Source of the DNA: Collinsella sp.
GTDB taxonomy: Bacteria; Actinomycetota; Coriobacteriia; Coriobacteriales; Coriobacteriaceae
NCBI GenBank assembly: GCA_019425005.1
Contig: JAHYYK010000009.1
Span: 1-33,484 of the forward strand
Direction: 5' to 3'
Length of the DNA stretch: 33,484 nt
Within the stretch, counting starts at the first letter, position 1, and every line of letters starts with the position of its first letter. Positions 15,909 to 22,876 of this stretch are shown here, piece by piece. The notes under the pieces are model-generated. The model made no database searches, had not been told where the DNA came from, and saw nothing but the letters and a program-made list of their open reading frames with translations. Made by a program: the position numbers and the translations under genes.

Positions 15909-15926
15909 CCTCCATTTGATGGGAGG
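15909..15926 (+). promoter_or_regulatory. Hairpin sequestering the ribosome binding site of the toxin-like gene
   Basis: CCTCC (15909-15913) pairs with the GGAGG of the ribosome binding site (15922-15926), and AT/AT extends the stem with one bulged G and a TTG loop. The ribosome binding site would be hidden in the unprocessed mRNA, a known way of limiting type I toxin synthesis. Confidence 0.6.
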
Positions 15927-15934
15927 TGATGCCC

Positions 15935-16060
15935 ATGACCGATTTGATTGATTTCGTGAAGCTCCTGACCGCATTGGTCTCGCTTCTTACGACGCTTATC
16001 GGACTTTCCGAGGCACTCAAGCAACGCTCGAAGCGTAACAGAAGGGGTCGCCGCCGCTAA
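15935..16060 (+). CDS. Small hydrophobic, basic-tailed peptide (candidate type I toxin)
   Basis: Peptide of 41 residues: a short acidic start (MTDLIDFVK), a hydrophobic helix of about 16 residues (LLTALVSLLTTLIGLS) and a very basic tail (KQRSKRNRRGRRR, nine of 13 residues Lys or Arg). This is the build of membrane-acting type I toxins and holin-like small peptides, although no specific family is claimed. GGAGG at 15922-15926 is eight bases before the ATG at 15935. An in-frame ATG at 15929 is too close to that site. The ribosome binding site can fold into a hairpin, and inverted repeats with opposing promoters flank the gene, as expected for a gene held off by an antisense RNA. The toxin role is inference. 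Confidence 0.6.
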   Translation: MTDLIDFVKLLTALVSLLTTLIGLSEALKQRSKRNRRGRRR

Positions 16061-16122
16061 GGCGTTGACCCCCTAAAACAAGCAACGGCGCTGCCCAGCC
16101 AGCTACAACTTGGGCTGCCGTC
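16040..16122 (-). ncRNA. Predicted antisense RNA (candidate antitoxin)
   Basis: The region is transcribed leftward from the promoter at 16129-16157, starting near 16122. It would cover the 3' end of the toxin-like gene and end around the hairpin at 16044-16072. Its first bases are almost identical to the predicted 5' end of the toxin mRNA, and it is fully complementary to that mRNA's 3' part. The ends are estimates. Its existence is inferred from the promoter and from the resemblance to convergent type I toxin/antitoxin loci. Confidence 0.42.
16044..16072. terminator. Hairpin at the 3' end of the toxin-like gene
   Basis: GGGGTC (16044-16049) and GACCCC (16067-16072) form the base of a stem with a possible inner GCC/GGC pair, spanning the stop codon. 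On the minus strand it is followed by TTCTGTTACG. It could end the antisense RNA, although the T-tract is weak. Confidence 0.4.
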
Positions 16123-16128
16123 GACACT

Positions 16129-16157
16129 ATTCTACCCACGAATGACATTTTGGACAA
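16129..16157 (-). promoter_or_regulatory. Minus-strand promoter facing the toxin-like gene
   Basis: On the minus strand TTGTCC (16152-16157) and TAGAAT (16129-16134) are exactly 17 bases apart. The -10 hexamer is identical to that of the opposing promoter at 15865-15870. Confidence 0.55.
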
Positions 16158-16177
16158 TCGGCAATGTCGCTTCAGGC

Positions 16178-16207
16178 TGGGACAAAGGGACAGCCCCTTT
16201 GCCACAA
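16178..16207. repeat. Interspersed palindromic repeat, copy C (degenerate)
   Basis: GGGACAAAGGGACAG followed by CCCCTTTGCCACA, an imperfect palindrome closely related to the perfect copy at 15463-15493. Confidence 0.65.
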
Positions 16208-16232
16208 TCTAAATATTGCCTTTACGTGTTGA

Positions 16233-16277
16233 TGCACACGGTGTGCAATAATACTCGCACTGTGCAATAGCGCACAG
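16233..16277. promoter_or_regulatory. Two palindromes upstream of the TetR-like gene (probable operators)
   Basis: TGCACACGGTGTGCA (16233-16247) is a perfect palindrome about a central G. CTGTGCAATAGCGCACAG (16260-16277) is a second one with 6-base arms. Both contain TGTGCAATA, in direct orientation. A TTGATG at 16229-16234 may be the -35 box. Their place just before a TetR-like gene suggests autoregulation. Confidence 0.6.
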
Positions 16278-16298
16278 GCTGAGTAACAAGGAGGACGC

Positions 16299-17009
16299 TT
16301 GTCCCAGCTCGAGAAATGCGATCGCCGGTCCCTTCGCTCGCAGCGTGCCCTTCGCCAGGCACTTGCCAGCGAGCTTGCCGAAAGCGGCGACCTTTCGCGC
16401 ATTAATGTCGCGTCGCTCACCGAGCGCGCTGGCCTTACGCGCCGCACGTTCTATTCGCACTACCGCGATATCCCCGACTTTATCAATCAAATCGAGGACG
16501 GCTTGCTGTCCGAGATCCGTGAGCGCATTGAGCTCATCACCGCAGCCCAGCTGCCTGATCTCTATCGCAACATCGATGAGCTCGAGCCGGCGCCCGGTTC
16601 GGTTGAACTGCTGCGTTATCTTGCGGCCAACCGCGACTTAATCGGTGCGCTGCTGGGTCCGGGCGGCGACCAGGCCTTCATTAAAAGGATCATCGATACC
16701 GCGCGTGAGGCTGTGGTGCCGCGTGCACAGACGGGCATTTTGGGCCTGGCGCTGGGCACGTTCTTTGACTACTACGTCACCTACGTCGTGAGTGCCGAGG
16801 TCGGCATGATTCAGCGCTGGTTTGAGCGTGGGCTCACCGAATCGCCCGAGGCCATGGCGCGCATTATGACGGTGCTCGCTTTTGTGCGCCCTGGTGATCT
16901 GTATGGCCAACCCATCGATATCAACGTGCCGGAATACGGCATGAAGCTATTGAACTTGCAGCTCGAGGATGCGGCCGACACTGCCGCAACCGTCGGGTCC
17001 AACAACTAA
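16299..17009 (+). CDS. TetR/AcrR-like transcriptional regulator
   Basis: DNA-binding repressor of 236 residues. The N-terminal helix-turn-helix lies at about residues 14-62, with INVASLTERAGLTRRTFYSH followed by YRDIPDFI, the classic TetR recognition-helix pattern ending in Tyr. The C-terminal ligand-binding domain (about 80-200) is helical and similar to the TetR C-terminal domain in which a run such as LRYLAANRDLIGALLG is found. The start is a TTG with AGGAGG four bases upstream, so moderate translation is expected. The large activase gene starts 12 bases downstream, so the two form an operon, and the regulator probably controls it through the palindromes at 16233-16277. Its ligand is unknown. 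Confidence 0.88.
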   Translation: MSQLEKCDRRSLRSQRALRQALASELAESGDLSRINVASLTERAGLTRRTFYSHYRDIPDFINQIEDGLLSEIRERIELITAAQLPDLYRNIDELEPAPGSVELLRYLAANRDLIGALLGPGGDQAFIKRIIDTAREAVVPRAQTGILGLALGTFFDYYVTYVVSAEVGMIQRWFERGLTESPEAMARIMTVLAFVRPGDLYGQPIDINVPEYGMKLLNLQLEDAADTAATVGSNN

Positions 17010-17021
17010 GAGGAGAGACAG

Positions 17022-20000
17022 ATGAGCAAACTCGTCGAGGGCATCAAGGATCGTGTGGTCGCTGCCGCACGCGAGGCCGCGCCCGCCGTGGTGGACGCGG
17101 CGCAGAAGGCCGCGACCGCGGCAGCCGAGAAAGTTGCCGAGGCAGTTGCCGATGCCAAGAACGCGGCAGGGGAGACGTCCATCGCTAGCGAGCCCGCCAC
17201 CGCCGCTGAGCCCGTAGCCGCCGCCCACGCCCCCGAAGGCGCGATCTTCAACCCCGAGAACGCTCGTGGCAACCTGCACCTGGGCATCGACGTGGGCTCC
17301 ACCACCGTTAAGCTCGCCGTGCTCAACGATGACAACCAGATCGTCTACGCCAAGTACCAGCGCCACCACACCGACGTCCGTGCCTGCGCCCGCGACCTGT
17401 TCGAGGGTGCTGCGACTGTGCTGCCGGCTGCCCAAATGACCTGCGCCATCACCGGTTCGGGCGGTCTGCTGCTGTCTCAGTGGCTCGACCTGGAGTTTGT
17501 CCAGGAGGTCATCGCCAGCAAGCGTGCCGTCGAGACCATCATCCCGGCCACCGACGTCGCCATCGAGTTGGGCGGCGAGGACGCCAAGATCATCTACTTC
17601 GATAACGGCATCGAGCAGCGCATGAACGGCACCTGCGCCGGCGGTACGGGCGCGTTCATCGATCAGATGGCCACCCTGCTGCACACTGACGCGAGCGGTC
17701 TCAACGAACTCGCGGCCAACGCCACCACCATCTATCCCATCGCCAGCCGCTGCGGCGTTTTTGCCAAGACCGACGTCCAGCCGCTGCTCAACGAGGGTGC
17801 CCGTCCCGAAGACGTGGCCGCCTCCATCTTCCAGGCTGTCGTGACCCAGACCATCTCGGGCCTGGCGTGCGGCCGTCCCATCCGTGGCAACGTCGCCTTC
17901 TTGGGCGGCCCTCTGCAGTATCTCTCCGAGCTGCGCCACCGCTTCTACCTCACGCTCAACCTGGACGAGGAGCACCGCATCGTGCCCCAAAACGCTCACC
18001 TGTTTGTGGCGAGCGGCGCCGCCATGGCGCACGAGTCCAACAAGCTCAGCACGTTCCCGCAGCTCATCGAGGCTATCGACAGCTTGGGCGACACGCAGGG
18101 TGCTGAGGTTGAGCGCCTGGATCCGCTCTTTGCCACCGACGAGGACTTTGCCGAGTTCAAGGGCCGCCACGACACCGAGGTCGTCCCCAAGGGCAAGCTC
18201 GACGGCTACACCGGCCGCGTGTTCATCGGCATCGACGCCGGTTCCACGACCATGAAGGCCGCGCTCGTGGGCGAGGACGGCCAGCTGTTGCACACCTGGT
18301 ACGGCAACAACAACGGCGACATCCTGGGCACGGCCAAGGTCATCATGGCCGATTTCTACAACCACATCCCTGCCGGCTGCACCATCGGCCACGTGACCAC
18401 TACGGGCTATGGCGAGGCGCTGCTCATCGAGGCTCTCAAGGCCGATTCCGGCGAGATCGAGACCGTCGCGCACCTGCGCGGCGCCAAGGCGTTCCTGCCC
18501 GGCGTCGAGTTCATTCTGGACATTGGCGGCCAGGACATGAAGTGCCTGCGCGTGAAGGACGGCGTCATCGAGCACATCATGCTCAATGAGGCCTGCTCGT
18601 CGGGCTGCGGCAGCTTTATCGAGAGCTTCGCCGTCTCCATGGACATGGACGTGCGCGCGTTTGCCGATGCCGCCATCCACGCCAAGGCCCCGGTCGACCT
18701 GGGCAGCCGCTGCACGGTCTTTATGAACTCGCGCGTTAAGCAGGCGCAAAAGGAAGGTGCCACGGTGGGCGACATCGCGGCCGGCCTGTCCTATTCCGTC
18801 ATCAAGAATGCCCTGTTCAAGGTTATTAAGCTGCGCGATCCCAAGGAGATCGGCAGTCAGGTGATCGTCCAGGGCGGCACCTTTATGTCCGATGCCACGC
18901 TGCGCGCGTTTGAGCAGCTCACCGGCGTGCATGCCGTGCGCCCCGACATCGCCGGCTGCATGGGCGCCTACGGTGCGGCCCTGCTCGCCCGCGATCGCGC
19001 CGGCGCCGACGGCACCTCGACCATCCTCTCGGCTGAGGACATCGCGCACCTCACCGTGACGCAAAAGCACGTCCGCTGCGGCCGTTGCTCCAACAACTGC
19101 CAGCTCACCGTCAACGACTTTGGCGGTGGCAGGCGCTTCATTACCGGCAACCGCTGCGAGAAGGGCGCCGGCCACAAAAAGCAAAAGACCGAGGCCCCCA
19201 ACCTCTTCAAAAAGAAAAACGATCTGCTCTTTAACCGCGAGGTGCTGAGCCCCGACGAGGCCCCGCGCGGCACCGTGGGTATCCCGCGCGCGCTCAATAT
19301 GTACGAGAACTACCCCTTCTGGCATGCGTTCTTTACGTGCCTGGGCTTTAGCGTGCAGCTGTCCGACCAGTCGAGCAAGAAGACCTACCAGGCGGGCATC
19401 GAGTCCATGCCGTCCGAGAGCGTGTGCTATCCGGCCAAGATGAGCCACGGCCATGTGATGAACCTCATCGACCGCGATGTCGACTTTATTTGGATGCCGT
19501 GCGTGCGCTGGGAGCGCAAGGAGGATCCGACGGCTGGCAACTGCTATAACTGCCCCATCGTCATGAGCTACCCCACGGCGCTGGCGCTCAATATTGACGA
19601 GATCCGCGAGCAGAACATCGAGTTCCTGTATCCGTTTGTGCCGTATCACGACAAGACCGAGCTCAAGCGCCGCCTGTACCAGGTGCTCGCCGTCGACCGT
19701 GTGGCCGATGCTGAGGCCGGTCGCGGTCGCGTGCGCGGTCCTAAAAGCACGCGCTCCGAGGTTGATGCCGCCGTCAACGCTGCTTTTGAGGCCGACGCGC
19801 GCTTCCACGAGGATATCCAGACCATGGGCGAGGAGGCTCTCAAGTGGGTCGAGGACCACGGCGGTCACGGCATCGTGCTCGCCGGTCGTCCCTACCATAA
19901 CGACCCCGAGATTAACCATGCCCTGCCCGAGCTTATCTCGAGCTTTGGCTTTGCGGTCTTTACCGAGGATTCGCTCGCGCATCTGGTGAAGCCCGAGCGT

Positions 20001-21803
20001 CCGATTCGCGTCGTCGACCAGTGGATGTACCACAGCCGCCTGTACGCCGTCGCCCGTTTTGTGACGATGCGCAACGATCTGGACCTGATTCAGCTCAACT
20101 CCTTCGGCTGCGGCTTGGACGCCCTGACCACCGACCAAGTGCAGGAGATTCTGGAAGCCAGCGGCAAGATCTACACCGTGCTCAAGATCGACGAGGTGTC
20201 CAACTTGGGCGCCGCGCGCATCCGTATTCGCTCGCTTATGGCGGCGCTCAAGGACCAGGAAGCCGAGCGCTTGGTCGAGGCCACGGCCGCGGGCGAGGCC
20301 TACGAGCAGGGTGATGCCGCGCCGGTGGCGCCTTCCACGGATGCCCCCGCGTTCGCGAGCCGCAAGTACACGTTCGAAGCGCAGCGTGAGAGCGCATCGA
20401 CCGCGTGGTCCAAGGTGCCCTTTACCGAGCAGATGCGCGAGGAGGGCTATACCATCCTGTGCCCGCAGATGGCGCCGATCCACTTTGACCTGGTCAAAGA
20501 GGTATTCCGCGGTGCCGGCTACAACCTGGAGCTGCTGCCCTCGACTGACCACGATGCCGTCGAGGCCGGCCTGCGCTACGTGAACAACGACATCTGCTAT
20601 CCGTCGATCCTGGTGACGGGCCAGATCATGGAGGCCATCGAGAGCGGTCGGTACGACCTGTCCAAGACGGCCGTGGTCATCAGCCAGACCGGCGGCGGCT
20701 GCCGTGCCACTAACTACATCGCACTCATCCGCAAGGCACTGCGCGAGAGCGGCCACCCCGAGATCCCGGTGATCTCGCTTTCGGCCGTGGCGCTCGGCGA
20801 GGATAATCCTGGCTTTAAGATTACGCCGGCGCTGCTCAAGCAAGCAGTCTACGCGGTGCTCTTTGGCGACGTGATGATGCAGATGCTCTATCGTTGCCGT
20901 CCGTACGAGGCTACGCCCGGTGCCGCCAATGCGCTCTACGAGGAGTACATGGCGCGCGCCCGCAAGCTGGCGCCCAAGTTCAACAGGCATAATTACACCA
21001 AGCTGTGCCGCGAAGCCATCCGCGCGTTCGATACCATGCCGCTCGTGGGCGAGGGCACCAAGCCGCGCGTCGGCGTGGTCGGCGAGATTCTGGTCAAGTT
21101 CCACCCCACAGCCAACAACCACGTGGTCGATGTCATCGAGCGCGAGGGTTGCGAGGCCGTGGTGCCGGGCCTGCTCGATTTCTTCCTGTACTCCATGAGC
21201 AACGCCGAGCTGCAGAAGGATGAGCTGGGTAGCTCTGCTACAACGCGTGCGGGCATGCAGGCGCTCATCAAGCTCGTGGACTGGATGCGTACGCCGGCGG
21301 AGGAGATGCTCGAAAAGTCCCGCCGCTTTGAGGCTCCCGAGCGCATCGGCACCATGGCCGACAAGGCCCGCACGGTGCTTTCGGTGTGCAACAACATGGG
21401 CGAAGGCTGGCTGCTCACGGCCGAGATGCTCGACCTGATCGACCATGGCGCACCCAACATCATCTGCACGCAGCCCTTCGCGTGCCTGCCCAACCACGTG
21501 GTGGGCAAGGCCGTGATCAAGGAGCTGCGCCGCCAACATCCCGAAAGCAACATCGTCGCGGTGGACTACGACCCCGGTGCATCCGAGGTCAACCAGCTCA
21601 ACCGTATTAAGCTTATGATCAGCGTGGCAAAGGAGAACATGCGCGCCGGCAAGGGCTTTAAGCTCGAGAAGGTGGCGCCGCTCGCGATGGACGAGGTCAC
21701 CGGCCAGATGCGTGCCCACGACGGCTGTGTGAGCTGCGGGCCGGTCGACGAGAGTGCCGTGGCGTCGGTTGCTGAGCGCCTGGGACGCGGCATTAAGAAG
21801 TAA
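17022..21803 (+). CDS. Giant 2-hydroxyacyl-CoA dehydratase activase-type protein (two ASKHA domains, DUF2229)
   Basis: Cytoplasmic protein of 1593 residues in the BadF/BcrA/HgdC activase group, whose ATPases drive electrons into radical 2-hydroxyacyl-CoA dehydratases or related enzymes. Residues 1-75 form an Ala/Lys/Glu-rich helical extension. Two actin-like ATPase domains follow, with phosphate loops GIDVGSTTVKLAVL at 88 and GIDAGSTTMKAALVG at 403. Each has the Cys segment expected for a bridging iron-sulfur cluster (NGTCAGGTGAFID; NEACSSGCGSFIE). A Cys motif CGRCSNNC (686-693) with a later NRCEKG may bind a further cluster. The rest matches the CoA-activase-associated DUF2229-type and dehydratase-related regions. 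No dehydratase subunit genes are nearby, so its partner is unknown. Ribosome binding site GAGGAGAG; TetR-like gene 12 bases upstream. Confidence 0.88.
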   Translation: MSKLVEGIKDRVVAAAREAAPAVVDAAQKAATAAAEKVAEAVADAKNAAGETSIASEPATAAEPVAAAHAPEGAIFNPENARGNLHLGIDVGSTTVKLAVLNDDNQIVYAKYQRHHTDVRACARDLFEGAATVLPAAQMTCAITGSGGLLLSQWLDLEFVQEVIASKRAVETIIPATDVAIELGGEDAKIIYFDNGIEQRMNGTCAGGTGAFIDQMATLLHTDASGLNELAANATTIYPIASRCGVFAKTDVQPLLNEGARPEDVAASIFQAVVTQTISGLACGRPIRGNVAFLGGPLQYLSELRHRFYLTLNLDEEHRIVPQNAHLFVASGAAMAHESNKLSTFPQLIEAIDSLGDTQGAEVERLDPLFATDEDFAEFKGRHDTEVVPKGKLDGYTGRVFIGIDAGSTTMKAALVGEDGQLLHTWYGNNNGDILGTAKVIMADFYNHIPAGCTIGHVTTTGYGEALLIEALKADSGEIETVAHLRGAKAFLPGVEFILDIGGQDMKCLRVKDGVIEHIMLNEACSSGCGSFIESFAVSMDMDVRAFADAAIHAKAPVDLGSRCTVFMNSRVKQAQKEGATVGDIAAGLSYSVIKNALFKVIKLRDPKEIGSQVIVQGGTFMSDATLRAFEQLTGVHAVRPDIAGCMGAYGAALLARDRAGADGTSTILSAEDIAHLTVTQKHVRCGRCSNNCQLTVNDFGGGRRFITGNRCEKGAGHKKQKTEAPNLFKKKNDLLFNREVLSPDEAPRGTVGIPRALNMYENYPFWHAFFTCLGFSVQLSDQSSKKTYQAGIESMPSESVCYPAKMSHGHVMNLIDRDVDFIWMPCVRWERKEDPTAGNCYNCPIVMSYPTALALNIDEIREQNIEFLYPFVPYHDKTELKRRLYQVLAVDRVADAEAGRGRVRGPKSTRSEVDAAVNAAFEADARFHEDIQTMGEEALKWVEDHGGHGIVLAGRPYHNDPEINHALPELISSFGFAVFTEDSLAHLVKPERPIRVVDQWMYHSRLYAVARFVTMRNDLDLIQLNSFGCGLDALTTDQVQEILEASGKIYTVLKIDEVSNLGAARIRIRSLMAALKDQEAERLVEATAAGEAYEQGDAAPVAPSTDAPAFASRKYTFEAQRESASTAWSKVPFTEQMREEGYTILCPQMAPIHFDLVKEVFRGAGYNLELLPSTDHDAVEAGLRYVNNDICYPSILVTGQIMEAIESGRYDLSKTAVVISQTGGGCRATNYIALIRKALRESGHPEIPVISLSAVALGEDNPGFKITPALLKQAVYAVLFGDVMMQMLYRCRPYEATPGAANALYEEYMARARKLAPKFNRHNYTKLCREAIRAFDTMPLVGEGTKPRVGVVGEILVKFHPTANNHVVDVIEREGCEAVVPGLLDFFLYSMSNAELQKDELGSSATTRAGMQALIKLVDWMRTPAEEMLEKSRRFEAPERIGTMADKARTVLSVCNNMGEGWLLTAEMLDLIDHGAPNIICTQPFACLPNHVVGKAVIKELRRQHPESNIVAVDYDPGASEVNQLNRIKLMISVAKENMRAGKGFKLEKVAPLAMDEVTGQMRAHDGCVSCGPVDESAVASVAERLGRGIKK

Positions 21804-21834
21804 CTGGCCTGCTTAGGGCTAGATATGAGGCAAG

Positions 21835-21868
21835 CGGGTGGTAGCCGTGCCGGCTACTACCCGTTTTT
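21835..21868 (+). terminator. Intrinsic terminator after the activase gene
   Basis: CGGGTGGTAGCC (21835-21846) pairs with GGCTACTACCCG (21852-21863) over 12 bp with one wobble, followed by TTTTT. Confidence 0.9.
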
Positions 21869-21888
21869 GCTGGACATATGTTGCGTAA

Positions 21889-22109
21889 ATGACCTTGCTA
21901 CAGCCTTCTGTGGGCTTGCCCGATTTTTGGGCCGGCTCGGGCTTTGAGGACAAGTTGCTGCAGGCCCAAGGCGATTTTTCGCTCAATGCAGGCCGGCACA
22001 GCGTGACCTATCTGCCAAACGACGAGACGACCGCCACGGTCTGCCCATCGCCACCTACGAGATGGAAGCCGAAAAGTACATCTACCGCGTGTACAAGTAC
22101 GAGCTGTAG
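21889..22109 (+). pseudogene. Gene remnant with a frameshift
   Basis: A protein-like frame (FWAGSGFEDKLLQAQGDFSL, then NAGRHSVTYLPNDETT) runs from about 21889 to 22035. It seems to continue in another frame as DRHGLPIATYEMEAEKYIYR followed by VYKYEL and a TAG at 22107-22109. The shift falls around 22027-22043. No ribosome binding site precedes it. It looks like the C-terminal remnant of a lost gene; no family is recognised. The rest of the 490-base gap holds only the terminator and the leader ORF below. Confidence 0.42.
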
Positions 22110-22259
22110 GGCCGCGCTTAGGTTTGACCAATGGAGTATGAAAACACGCCGTTCGCCGATGCCCCCTCCGCGAGTGGCAGCCATATGGTTTGATGTCAGA
22201 AACATATAGTTGTCGCCAGCCTGCTGGCGACGTTCCCCCTGATATCGGAGGTTCCAGGT

Positions 22260-22298
22260 ATGTTTCACGCTCCGTTAAACAACTATCGGTTGGGCTAA
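22260..22298 (+). CDS. 12-codon upstream ORF (leader peptide) coupled to the next gene
   Basis: The ATG at 22260 has GGAGG (22247-22251) eight bases upstream and encodes MFHAPLNNYRLG, ending in TAA at 22296-22298. The next ATG lies one base later (TAACATG). The following gene has no ribosome binding site of its own and no earlier in-frame start, so ribosomes probably reach it by re-initiation. A 9-bp perfect hairpin (22212-22231) stands upstream. Confidence 0.5.
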   Translation: MFHAPLNNYRLG

Positions 22299-22299
22299 C

Positions 22300-22749
22300 A
22301 TGGGTCGCCGTGCTATTTCGATAACCCTTGCAGTGATCTGTCTAGCTGTGCTCCTAGGCGCTACAGGGCTGTTTGCTATAAGCCGAGAAACGTCCTACAT
22401 GCAGAAATGCGCTTCCGAAGGTTTTGCCATTGACGGTTACTATCGGGACGACAAGACGAGTCTGGAAACCCTGGCCTTTCTTGAAGAGGATAACCATCGG
22501 TGGCAACTGGTCGACAAAGACGGCAGCTGCGTTGACGGGCAGTTTAGGCGTACGGATGACCCCAACATCCTGATATTAAAGAAGGAAAACGGCGAAGAAT
22601 TCGGCACGGTTCACGTTGCGTATATATCGCGCCGACGCAATCAGGGGCAGATTTACCTAATTAGAAATACTAAGGTGACCCGATTTTATCTTGTGAGCAC
22701 CGATCCAGCGTTTACGGTGGGGTCTGGCGATGTCGATGCGGACGTCTGA
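22300..22749 (+). CDS. Small membrane-anchored or secreted protein, unknown function
   Basis: Protein of 149 residues beginning MGRRAISITLAVICLAVLLG, a basic start and one hydrophobic segment (about 5-27) that would act as a signal anchor; no lipobox or clear cleavage site is seen. The remaining 120 residues are hydrophilic with alternating beta-like stretches (HRWQLVDKDGSCVDGQFRR, NILILKKENGEEFGTVHVAY), suggesting a small extracytoplasmic beta domain. No family was recognised. The base composition is slightly lower in GC than the neighbours. Translation is probably coupled to the 12-codon ORF directly upstream, and a terminator follows. Confidence 0.65.
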   Translation: MGRRAISITLAVICLAVLLGATGLFAISRETSYMQKCASEGFAIDGYYRDDKTSLETLAFLEEDNHRWQLVDKDGSCVDGQFRRTDDPNILILKKENGEEFGTVHVAYISRRRNQGQIYLIRNTKVTRFYLVSTDPAFTVGSGDVDADV

Positions 22750-22769
22750 TTCACGGCAATAAAACAGCG

Positions 22770-22804
22770 AGCGGGGCGCGGACGTGAACTACGTCCCGCT
22801 TTTT
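22770..22804. terminator. Bidirectional terminator between converging genes
   Basis: GGACGT (22780-22785) pairs with ACGTCC (22791-22796), extended by GCG/CGC past one bulged base, followed by TTTTT on the plus strand. On the minus strand the downstream sequence is TGTTTTATT. It serves the small anchored-protein gene and possibly the DUF389 gene. Confidence 0.75.
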
Positions 22805-22876
22805 GCTTGTGCCTGCGTCGCGTCTGAGCCTCGCCGCGACTTGCGCCTGTGCGCGGGAGCCATCCCATGCTCCGCA

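Larger units (their letters stand above)
15877..16126. repeat. Long-range inverted repeat flanking the toxin-like gene
   Basis: Two blocks on the left recur in inverted order on the right. TGTTGACGGCAG (15877-15888) pairs with 16115-16126 (11 of 12, the exception a G-U pair), and GGGCAGCGCC (15900-15909) pairs perfectly with 16087-16096. The -10 hexamers TAGAAT on both sides continue the symmetry outward. An mRNA running to 16126 could pair its 5' and 3' ends. Confidence 0.75.

Noticed and set aside
15608..16024. 138-residue minus-strand frame across the repeat-rich gap
   Set aside because: No ribosome binding site or family features, and it runs through the inverted repeats and the small-peptide gene.
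16947..21719. 1590-residue open frame on the minus strand opposite the activase gene
   Set aside because: It is the antisense image of a GC-rich gene with strong codon bias. The plus strand has complete ATPase motifs and a good ribosome binding site.
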